A stretch of 5,935 nt of DNA, from assembly GCA_937913075.1 (NCBI GenBank), contig CALEPU010000114.1, positions 1 through 5,935 of the forward strand, in the 5' to 3' direction. The notes beneath the pieces were generated by a model. That model was not told the origin of the DNA, searched no databases, and worked only from the letters and a program-made list of their open reading frames with translations. The stretch comes from an uncultured Clostridia bacterium (GTDB lineage Bacteria > Bacillota > Clostridia > Christensenellales > CAG-138). Of the stretch, positions 1 through 5,066 are shown in pieces. Position numbers and translations under genes: made by a program. Numbering within the stretch: the stretch's first letter is position 1; each line of letters starts with the position of its first letter.

Positions 1-300
1 TACCGGCGCGGGCTGGGGCTGCTCGCCCTTGACCTGCGGCGCGGGAGCCTTATCAGCCGCCTTGCCGATGTTCCTTGCAAAGTTGTGGTAGTACCTGTCG
101 TAATCCCTGTCCGTCACCTCGAAAGCAGCGGAGTAGATAAACAGTATGTCGTTCTTATCCCTTGCGTCCAGCGAGCGGCGAACTATTCGAATGTTGTTAA
201 TATTATCCCCCGGTATCCTCGTTGCGGCGGATATCATGAGCTTCAGCGCGGATTCGTCAGCGTTGAAGGGCATTTTAAGATCTGTTGCGACTAACTTCAT
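1..300 (-). CDS. FAD-dependent dehydrogenase of the COG2509 type, N-terminal part only (3' end outside window)
   Basis: Only the first 100 codons are present; the frame is open to the window edge with no stop. It starts at the ATG at 298-300, four bases after an AGAGAGG ribosome site (305-311). Residues about 37-61 (IRIVRRSLDARDKNDILFIY and on) match from memory the conserved N-terminal domain of uncharacterised FAD-dependent dehydrogenases of COG2509, where an 'IVRRS.DAR' segment precedes a strand ending in 'Y'. In that family this small domain comes before a Rossmann-type FAD domain with a GxGPAG motif, which would lie outside the window, so flavin binding is inferred. Residues about 82-100 form a Pro/Ala/Gln/Lys-rich stretch, probably a flexible linker. 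The gene follows cdaR by 53 bp with no terminator between, so it is probably co-transcribed with cdaA-cdaR. Substrate and physiological role are unknown; a cytoplasmic location is inferred from the absence of a signal peptide or membrane segment in the visible part. Confidence 0.8.
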   Translation of the reverse strand, partial: MKLVATDLKMPFNADESALKLMISAATRIPGDNINNIRIVRRSLDARDKNDILFIYSAAFEVTDRDYDRYYHNFARNIGKAADKAPAPQVKGEQPQPAPV

Positions 301-353
301 ATTGCCTCTCTTGTAAAAAGTCTTTTCCTCCGTATGCAAACGTCAGGGCTTTA

Positions 354-1748
354 TCACTGCTCACCGAGAGTTATGACGACGTGCACCGTCGTCGGGAACT
401 CAATGCTCTCCAAGGGAGCGACGGCAGTGTTCCAAACGAGGCGCAGCGGCAGATCGTAGGCGCCCTCTCCGAGACCCGATACGTCAAGAAGCAGCATGAG
501 ATCGGAGGAGGTGACCGCCTCGACCGTGCTGTGAGGTCCGTAAATGACGATATTGGCGGCAAGACGCACGAGCGGCTCGCCTAAATTGCCGTTCTCGTCG
601 GGCAGGTAGAAGGCGTAAATACAGCCGTCGCGTCTGCCTGTGAGAGTTATGCCCATATTCTCAAACACCTTTTCGTCCTTGACCTCTATCACCATTATGG
701 TGAGCTTAACGGTACGGAGGTTTGTGTTGTCGATTATGACCGCGTCCTCGGGTATGCCGGAAAGCTGAAGCGTCTGTTCGTAAATACCGGGCACGGAGTA
801 ATCGCCTACGTAGATCGGATCCGCCTCTATCGAGGAGAGCTGCGAAAGCGTTTCCGCATCGCAGGCAACGGTGACCTGGTCGGTGCTGAGGATAGCCGAG
901 GTTATCTCAAGCCCCGGGTCAAGCTCGTCGGCAATTGTATAGTTGATGTCCACGAGCTTATACGGTAAAACCTGCATCTGCACGTTGACCGAGGGTATGC
1001 TTTCGAGCAGCACTGCGGAATCGACCTCCTCCCCCTCCTCGTCGAGGAGAGTTAATATGACGGAGTGATTTATCGACTCGGCAAGCCCGTCAAGGTCTAT
1101 CCGGCAGATGGCGGTTTTGATGCTCTCAACGTCGCGTCTTGCGCCCTTGATGGAGATCGACCTCGGCGAGACCGTAGGCGTGCCGTGCCAGTAGCCATCC
1201 TCGAGCTCACCCTCGAAGGTTTGATCGACCGAGATGGTTCGCGTCGTGATATCGTCGATATCAACGTCGATATACGAGGGCTCTATGGCGACGACGCTGC
1301 CCGTGGTGCTTGCCGCCCTGATCCTTATCCTTGTAACGCCCGAGCCGTGCACATCGTTGAAATTGACTGTCGCGGTGATATCGGCGGGTTCAAGCTTGGT
1401 GATATCGTTAAGGGGAGCGGAGACCGTGACCGATACGTCCTGCAGCAGCTCGGAAATGCTGCCGTAGACCATAAGGTTTTTATAGAGCAGATCGGCCTCG
1501 CTGCCGGACTCGAGCTTTACCTCTATGCCGTTAAAGGTCTTTTGCCTGTCCGGATTTTGGGTAAGCAGCACGTAACCCCAAAGCAGCATGGCGGCAAGCA
1601 CCGCCGTAACTCCCCAGAATATCTTTTTGACTATTGCCATGGAGTTCCAAGGCTTTCTGCTGTCGTCCCTGACTGAAACGGTATCGCTTTTAGCCTTATC
1701 CCTGCGGAAGAAGGCGGGCAGGGTATACTTATTCCTCTGTTTTTCCAT
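354..1748 (-). CDS. cdaR: YbbR-repeat membrane protein, CdaA regulator (CdaR)
   Basis: 464 residues from the ATG at 1746-1748. The first 38 or so residues are basic and polar (cytoplasmic), then one membrane helix at about 39-63 (ending WGYVLLTQNP), then a large extracytoplasmic region. That region divides by eye into four YbbR-like beta-rich repeats at about 70-165, 169-261, 263-357 and 361-461; recurring signs are 'VxVSAP', 'SIKGARRDVESI' and 'VIYGPHSTVEAV' followed by acidic 'DLDG/DVSG' turns. Four repeats on one N-terminal anchor is the arrangement of Bacillus CdaR, which binds CdaA in the membrane and modulates c-di-AMP synthesis. Direct overlap with cdaA supports the same role. The frame is also open up to a TTG at 1776-1778, preceded by AGGAG, which would add 10 residues (MHYSTGGRTQ). 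I prefer the ATG because it has the stronger ribosome site and the better start codon. The gene ends in tandem stops, TGA then TAA. The family is clear; a regulatory effect on CdaA is inferred from orthology and position. Confidence 0.9.
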   Translation of the reverse strand: MEKQRNKYTLPAFFRRDKAKSDTVSVRDDSRKPWNSMAIVKKIFWGVTAVLAAMLLWGYVLLTQNPDRQKTFNGIEVKLESGSEADLLYKNLMVYGSISELLQDVSVTVSAPLNDITKLEPADITATVNFNDVHGSGVTRIRIRAASTTGSVVAIEPSYIDVDIDDITTRTISVDQTFEGELEDGYWHGTPTVSPRSISIKGARRDVESIKTAICRIDLDGLAESINHSVILTLLDEEGEEVDSAVLLESIPSVNVQMQVLPYKLVDINYTIADELDPGLEITSAILSTDQVTVACDAETLSQLSSIEADPIYVGDYSVPGIYEQTLQLSGIPEDAVIIDNTNLRTVKLTIMVIEVKDEKVFENMGITLTGRRDGCIYAFYLPDENGNLGEPLVRLAANIVIYGPHSTVEAVTSSDLMLLLDVSGLGEGAYDLPLRLVWNTAVAPLESIEFPTTVHVVITLGEQ

Positions 1749-2568
1749 CTGCGTCCTTCCTCCTGTTGAATAATGCAAAGCTTCGCTCCTGCTGACCGAA
1801 GTGACTGTTTAAGAGATCCTCCAGAGTATCGTGATCGACCCTCCGCACGAGCTTGCCGTCACGCGCGTAGGATATGATGCCCGTTTCCTCCGATACGACT
1901 ATCGTGATGCTGTCGCTCACGGTTGAAATGCCGAGCGAAGCGCGGTGCCTCGTGCCGAGCTCCGGCGCGAGCGACGGATCGTCATACAGCGGCAGCACGC
2001 AGGCGGCGGCGTAAATGCGTCCTTCCCTTATTATCATTGCGCCGTCATGCAGAGGGGTCTTGGGCTCGAAGATGTTTTCGATAAGCGCGTCGGAAATCTC
2101 CGCGTCGATTACAGTGCCGGTGTTGACGTAATCGCCCAGCTTGGTGTTGCGCTCGAGCACTATGAGCGCTCCGACCTTGCGCCGCGACATATTCTCAACG
2201 GCACGGCTGAGCTGATTGACTATCTCAAAGGAAGGCGTCTCCCGTGAGACGAGGTTGAATTTTATCCTGCCGAGCCTTTCCAAAGCGCGCCTCAATTCCG
2301 GTTGGAATATGACCGCAACGATGACGATACCGGATACGATGAACGAGTTGAGCAGGTATTTAAGCGTGATCAGGTTGAACACGTTGCAGATGATGAACAC
2401 CAGCAGCAGCACCGCCACGCCCTTTATAACCTGGTAAGCCCTCGTATTCGTGGTAAACTGAATAAGCTTGAATATGACGAAGGCGATTATCAGTATATCA
2501 AGCAGATCCTGTATCCTGAACTCCGAAAAGCCGAGCCTTATCGCGGCAAAAATATCGGATATTGACAT
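1729..2568 (-). CDS. cdaA: Diadenylate cyclase CdaA (c-di-AMP synthase, membrane type)
   Basis: 279 residues, close to the roughly 270-280 usual for CdaA. It joins two ATP molecules into cyclic di-AMP, an essential second messenger in many Firmicutes that controls potassium and osmolyte transport and cell-wall balance. Three membrane helices lie at about 22-38, 49-66 and 74-90, followed by the family segment 'IFQPELRRALERLGR' (87-101). The DAC domain spans about 115-255 and keeps both signature motifs: DGA at 175-177 (in 'TPLHDGAMII') and RHRAS at 207-211 (in 'ELGTRHRASLG'), so it should be catalytically active. 'VSEETG' (225-230) is also typical. The C-terminal tail is short and charged. The start is fixed at 2568 because an in-frame TGA lies three codons upstream. 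The ribosome site is poor: no purine-rich core within 4-12 bases of the ATG. It is the first gene of its unit, with cdaR overlapping its last 20 bases. Assignment is firm; activity is inferred from intact motifs. Confidence 0.97.
   Translation of the reverse strand: MSISDIFAAIRLGFSEFRIQDLLDILIIAFVIFKLIQFTTNTRAYQVIKGVAVLLLVFIICNVFNLITLKYLLNSFIVSGIVIVAVIFQPELRRALERLGRIKFNLVSRETPSFEIVNQLSRAVENMSRRKVGALIVLERNTKLGDYVNTGTVIDAEISDALIENIFEPKTPLHDGAMIIREGRIYAAACVLPLYDDPSLAPELGTRHRASLGISTVSDSITIVVSEETGIISYARDGKLVRRVDHDTLEDLLNSHFGQQERSFALFNRRKDADGKTEE
1754..1764 (-). promoter_or_regulatory. Ribosome binding site deciding the cdaR start
   Basis: The minus strand reads AGGAGGAAGGA, then CGCAG, then the ATG at 1748. 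The core AGGAGG is 10 bases from the ATG and the trailing AGGA 5 bases from it. The site lies inside the 3' end of cdaA, so cdaR translation is probably coupled to cdaA. It favours the ATG over the upstream TTG at 1778. Confidence 0.75.
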
Positions 2569-2579
2569 ATTAAGTCATG

Positions 2580-2599
2580 CCGTAACCGATGAATTACGG
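2580..2599 (-). other. Small inverted repeat just upstream of the cdaA start
   Basis: CCGTAA and TTACGG are perfect 6-base arms around an 8-base loop. The repeat ends 11 bases before the cdaA ATG. On its 5' side the RNA carries a G-rich stretch (GGGGGGAAAGGA, about 2603-2614), the only Shine-Dalgarno-like sequence nearby. A fold could bring that tract nearer the start or block ribosome entry. The stem is short, so this could be chance. Confidence 0.35.
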
Positions 2600-2657
2600 A
2601 TATCCTTTCCCCCCGAAAAATGCTTTATATTCGCGCGACCTCGGGGCAGCCGCCGCA

Positions 2658-2690
2658 AAAAAGGCACAGGATGGCACCGTATGCCTTTTT
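2658..2690 (-). other. Hairpin in the cdaA 5' leader, possible attenuator
   Basis: Read on the minus strand, AAAAAGGCA and TGCCTTTTT form a perfect 9-bp stem around a 15-base loop, and the T run continues to six. This is the general shape of an intrinsic terminator, though only three of the nine pairs are G-C. The same GGCA arm (2682-2685) can instead pair with a nearer TGCC (2673-2676) to make a 4-bp stem with a 5-base loop, which would disrupt the long stem. It lies 89 bases before the cdaA ATG and, if the proposed promoter is right, only a few bases into the transcript. The stem is symmetric, so it could also act as a terminator for plus-strand transcripts. I recognise no known riboswitch class here. 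Confidence 0.5.
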
Positions 2691-2701
2691 ATCCTCATAT
2701 A

Positions 2702-2730
2702 ATAATAACACATAATCGTCCGAATTTGTA
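2702..2730 (-). promoter_or_regulatory. Candidate extended -10 promoter for the cdaA unit
   Basis: The minus strand has TGT followed by TATTAT (2702-2710), an extended -10 element (TGnTATAAT) with five of six -10 bases matching. Seventeen bases upstream is TACAAA (2725-2730), a poor -35 with three of six matches, which extended -10 promoters can tolerate. Transcription would start near 2695 and give a leader of about 125 bases. The surrounding AT-rich stretch suits a promoter but also produces chance -10 matches. Confidence 0.4.
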
Positions 2731-2736
2731 CCCCCT

Positions 2737-2750
2737 AATTATGAATAATT
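2737..2750. repeat. AT-rich 14-bp palindrome upstream of the candidate cdaA promoter
   Basis: AATTAT, a 2-base centre and ATAATT make a near-perfect 14-bp inverted repeat beginning 7 bp upstream of the proposed -35. Its size and place suit an operator for a dimeric regulator or an upstream promoter element, but AT-rich DNA makes such palindromes often. No known operator consensus is recognised. Confidence 0.3.
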
Positions 2751-2791
2751 TGAAAAATGCTGCGTAAATAATGCAGAAATACTGTGCGATT

Positions 2792-2816
2792 AAAAAAGCC
2801 GCCCACACAGGGCGGC
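2792..2816 (-). terminator. Rho-independent terminator after the YugP-like gene
   Basis: On the minus strand GCCGCCC (2810-2816) and GGGCGGC (2798-2804) form a perfect 7-bp, all G-C stem with a 5-base TGTGT loop, followed directly by six T's (2792-2797). It starts 19 bases after the TGA at 2836-2838. It separates the envelope gene unit from the cdaA unit. On the plus strand the stem is followed by only A's, so it acts in one direction. Confidence 0.92.
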
Positions 2817-2835
2817 AAAACGGTCTTTAAAGGTA

Positions 2836-3528
2836 TCAGTTTCTTTTTCCGGATGATGCGACGGACATGAGCCGCAGCAGGGTAACCGCGGAGGACAGCA
2901 CCGCGACGAAATAGGTAAAGGCGGCGGCGCGGAGCACCTTTTGGGCGGCGGAGGCATGCTCGCTGCTGACGAGATAGCCGCCGTCCTCCAGCATATCGAG
3001 CGCACGGCTCGAAGCGTCGAGCTCGACGGGCAGGGTGATGAGCTGGAATATGAACGCAAAGGCGAAGAGCGCAACGCCGACGAGGCTGACGTAATAACCG
3101 AGCCCGCCCATGATAAGCCCTACTATAACGAGCAGATACGAGTATCTTGCGCCGATATTGGCAACGGGCAGCAGCTTGTTGCGCAGGACTATGGGGGTAT
3201 AGCCCTGCTCGTACTGCATAACGTGCCCGCACTCGTGCGCGGCTACGGCAACTGCGGCGACGCTGCTTGAAGAATACACCGTTTGGCTTAGCGACACCTT
3301 ACCCGTGCGTGGGTTATAATTATCCGTAAGGCTGCCCTGTATACAGGCGACGCCCACGCTGCTGCCGTGAGAGGAAAGCAGCTCGGAGGCGACCTGCGCG
3401 GCACTCTTGCCGCAGAGCGAGGCCATCTGCGAATACTTATTGAATACCGAGGTCACCCTCGCCTGAGCGATGAGCCCGAGTATCATAATGCCGAATACGG
3501 CGATAAGATAGTAATAATACTCCTGCAA
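2836..3528 (-). CDS. yugP: YugP-like zinc-dependent membrane metallopeptidase
   Basis: 230 residues, the usual size for the Zn_peptidase_2 / YugP family. An N-terminal membrane helix at about 5-22 is followed by 'AQARVTSVFNKYS' (21-33), which resembles the family N-terminus. The zinc motif HECGH is at 98-102 and gives two His ligands and the catalytic Glu. Further hydrophobic segments lie at about 129-147, 150-167 and 201-222. 'LPVELDASSRAL' (166-177) probably carries the third metal ligand. The physiological substrate of this family is not established; it is presumed to cleave membrane or membrane-near proteins. The start is a TTG at 3526-3528: an in-frame TGA lies just upstream (3532-3534), the next Met is residue 15 inside the first helix, and AAGGGGG sits 8 bases before the TTG. 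It follows the GT-C gene by 13 bp, so the two are probably co-transcribed, and it is the last gene before the terminator. Confidence 0.88.
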   Translation of the reverse strand: MQEYYYYLIAVFGIMILGLIAQARVTSVFNKYSQMASLCGKSAAQVASELLSSHGSSVGVACIQGSLTDNYNPRTGKVSLSQTVYSSSSVAAVAVAAHECGHVMQYEQGYTPIVLRNKLLPVANIGARYSYLLVIVGLIMGGLGYYVSLVGVALFAFAFIFQLITLPVELDASSRALDMLEDGGYLVSSEHASAAQKVLRAAAFTYFVAVLSSAVTLLRLMSVASSGKRN

Positions 3529-3536
3529 ATTTCATT

Positions 3537-3543
3537 CCCCCTT
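3537..3543 (-). promoter_or_regulatory. Ribosome binding site supporting the TTG start of the YugP-like gene
   Basis: AAGGGGG overlaps the TAA stop of the upstream gene (3542-3544) and lies 8 bases before the TTG at 3528. An ATG at 3533-3535 is only one base from the site and in a frame that soon closes, so it is not the start. The overlap of stop codon and ribosome site suggests translational coupling. Confidence 0.65.
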
Positions 3544-5017
3544 AATAAAGCTTATAGCGCATGACGTAAAACGCGAGGTAGAAGACCTGCCCGGTTAAAA
3601 GCAGCGCAGAAACTGTCACCGCCTTGCCTCTTGCTCTCGCAAGTCCCTTGCCGTCGTCCCTGCCTTCGCAAAGCTTGGCAATGGCAAGCGGCAGTATCAC
3701 GAGCGCGGTGAGGTAACGCGGCGCCGAGAGCAGCCATGTAGCGCCGATGGCGACGGCAAAATACGCTGCGAAATACAATACGTACGAGGTCCGCAAATAT
3801 CTTGCCGTGGAGATGAAAACCGCGAGCGCGCCGAAGATGTAAGCGAGGTTCGGCAGCCAGAGGGATATCGCCGTATTGACGTCGCCCTCGGAAAACCTTT
3901 TTACGAGGTTTTCCGTCTGATAGGAGGCGGTGTTGAAGAACCAGCCCATGCTCTGATACCAGTTCTCCTTCTGGAGCTGCATGAACTTGAACCAATCGCC
4001 CCAGAGCAGCTTGTTTATAAGAAGATACGCCGCAGTGCCGCTGCACATGAGCACGGCGCAGAGGCAGAGCTTTATCGCGGAGCCCAAAAGCTTTTTGCCC
4101 GCCTTTTCCTTGCCCTGCTCCGCCTTATCGTTTTTATATCTGCGGATGAGGCAGTGCACCGCCTCCGCCGCAAAGGGCACTATCATTACTATGCCCAGAG
4201 ATCTCGTGAAGGATGCGAGCGCGCCGGTTATCGCCGCTGCGAGGAAGCGCTCCTTCCTGAGAGCGAGCAATGTGGCGGCGGAGAGCAGCAGGAAGAGCGG
4301 CTCGCTCATGGGAGCGACATAAAATATCGCTGCAGGCAGAGCGAAGGCGCAGAACACCGCAAAGCGCGAGGCCCTTCTGCCCAGATCGCAGAGGGCAAGC
4401 TCGTAAAGCACCGCGCCCGCCGCGGATGAGAATATGAGGTTCAGCACGAAGCCTGACACGAAGCTGTCATGGAATATGAAGTTGGCCGCTCTTATGCACA
4501 GGGGATACAGCGGCAGAAACACGAGCGCCCAAGCGTCGGGAAACTCGGTGGTGTACCAGTTTTCGGCAATGTTGACGTAGTGTACGGCGTCGGTATCGAG
4601 CTTGTACCATATCGACTTTAAGGTCGCAAAGAGAGAGCCGTGATATCCGAAGAACAGCATCGACATGGCATAGGCAAGCAGTATGACGATGATCCTCGAT
4701 ACAAGCACGTTTGCAAACACCCGCAGCAAAGGATGCAGGCGGCTGCGCACAGAGCTCCTCTCCCCCAGAAGCTCCGCCGGCGAGCTCTCCGCCTCGCCTC
4801 TGAAAAAGCGAACGGCGCGGGGTATCGCAAGCATCAGCGCAAGCTCGAAAACCGCAAGGCTTAGGGTTGCTGCGGCGATACCGTAAACCGTTACATCATC
4901 CTTTGAGAAAAGCCACGGGCAGAACGCAGCAAGCGTCGCTGTAAGCAGCACAACGGAGATCAGCTCGGAAGCATGAGCGGACAGGAAGGATTTGAATTTT
5001 GAGCTTTTTACTTCCAT
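3542..5017 (-). CDS. Polytopic membrane glycosyltransferase, PIG-V / GT-C type
   Basis: 491 residues, very hydrophobic, about a dozen predicted membrane helices. Enzymes of this fold move a sugar, often mannose, from a polyprenyl-phosphate carrier to an acceptor outside the membrane. Several features match bacterial PIG-V-like proteins: a first-loop motif 'WYKLDTDAVHYVNIAENWY' (137-155) with acidic D141/D143 and H146-Y147 in the place of the family 'WD..HY..IAE.GY'; 'FLPLYP' (167-172); 'PMSEPLF' (236-242); and 'ALASFTRSLGI' (265-275). The 'WD' is not exact here: 'YKLD' separates Trp from Asp. About 105 residues with two extra membrane helices (about 17-36 and 46-65) and a polar charged linker (72-95) precede the part that resembles the family. 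The ATG at 5017 is fixed by an in-frame TAG two codons upstream; the ribosome site is weak. Donor and acceptor are unknown. A generic GT39/GT83-like membrane transferase is the alternative. Confidence 0.75.
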   Translation of the reverse strand: MEVKSSKFKSFLSAHASELISVVLLTATLAAFCPWLFSKDDVTVYGIAAATLSLAVFELALMLAIPRAVRFFRGEAESSPAELLGERSSVRSRLHPLLRVFANVLVSRIIVILLAYAMSMLFFGYHGSLFATLKSIWYKLDTDAVHYVNIAENWYTTEFPDAWALVFLPLYPLCIRAANFIFHDSFVSGFVLNLIFSSAAGAVLYELALCDLGRRASRFAVFCAFALPAAIFYVAPMSEPLFLLLSAATLLALRKERFLAAAITGALASFTRSLGIVMIVPFAAEAVHCLIRRYKNDKAEQGKEKAGKKLLGSAIKLCLCAVLMCSGTAAYLLINKLLWGDWFKFMQLQKENWYQSMGWFFNTASYQTENLVKRFSEGDVNTAISLWLPNLAYIFGALAVFISTARYLRTSYVLYFAAYFAVAIGATWLLSAPRYLTALVILPLAIAKLCEGRDDGKGLARARGKAVTVSALLLTGQVFYLAFYVMRYKLY

Positions 5018-5044
5018 GGTCTAAAACCAGCCTTTGACAATGAT

Positions 5045-5061
5045 AAAAAGCGGAACCCCGC
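5045..5061 (-). terminator. Minimal hairpin with T-tract between the M23 and GT-C genes
   Basis: On the minus strand GCGG, a GGTT loop and CCGC are followed by five T's. It begins 5 bases after the stop of the M23 gene. The stem is only 4 bp, so it is a weak terminator or pause site at most. The 49-bp gap leaves little room for a separate promoter, so read-through into the GT-C gene is the likelier outcome. Confidence 0.35.
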
Positions 5062-5066
5062 AAGGC

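Noticed and set aside
327..331. A GGAGG upstream of the flavoprotein gene that might mark a small gene or another start
   Set aside because: No start codon follows at a usual distance; the AGAGAGG at 305-311 serves the ATG at 300.
1065..1676. A 203-codon open frame on the plus strand opposite cdaR
   Set aside because: It lies wholly antisense to a clearly recognised gene, its product is rich in Arg, Asp and Gly with no recognisable fold, and no good ribosome site was seen.
1749..1778. An earlier TTG start for cdaR adding 10 residues, with AGGAG before it
   Set aside because: It is plausible, but the ATG at 1748 has a stronger AGGAGG site and the extra residues add nothing conserved.
2600..2660. 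A second promoter near TATAAA (minus strand, about 2623-2628) closer to cdaA
   Set aside because: There is no acceptable -35 and no TG extension; the upstream DNA is G+C-rich.
2569..2790. A known c-di-AMP riboswitch (ydaO type) or other catalogued riboswitch upstream of cdaA
   Set aside because: The leader is short and I see none of the conserved sequence blocks I know for that class; only generic hairpins.
2735..3232. A 165-codon minus-strand frame overlapping the YugP-like gene and running through the terminator
   Set aside because: The product is Arg/Ala-rich without domain features and conflicts with the zinc-protease frame and its terminator.
3552..4046. A 164-codon minus-strand frame inside the GT-C gene
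   Set aside because: It is a shifted reading of the same strand, rich in Arg and His, while the frame of the 491-residue protein has clear membrane helices and family motifs.
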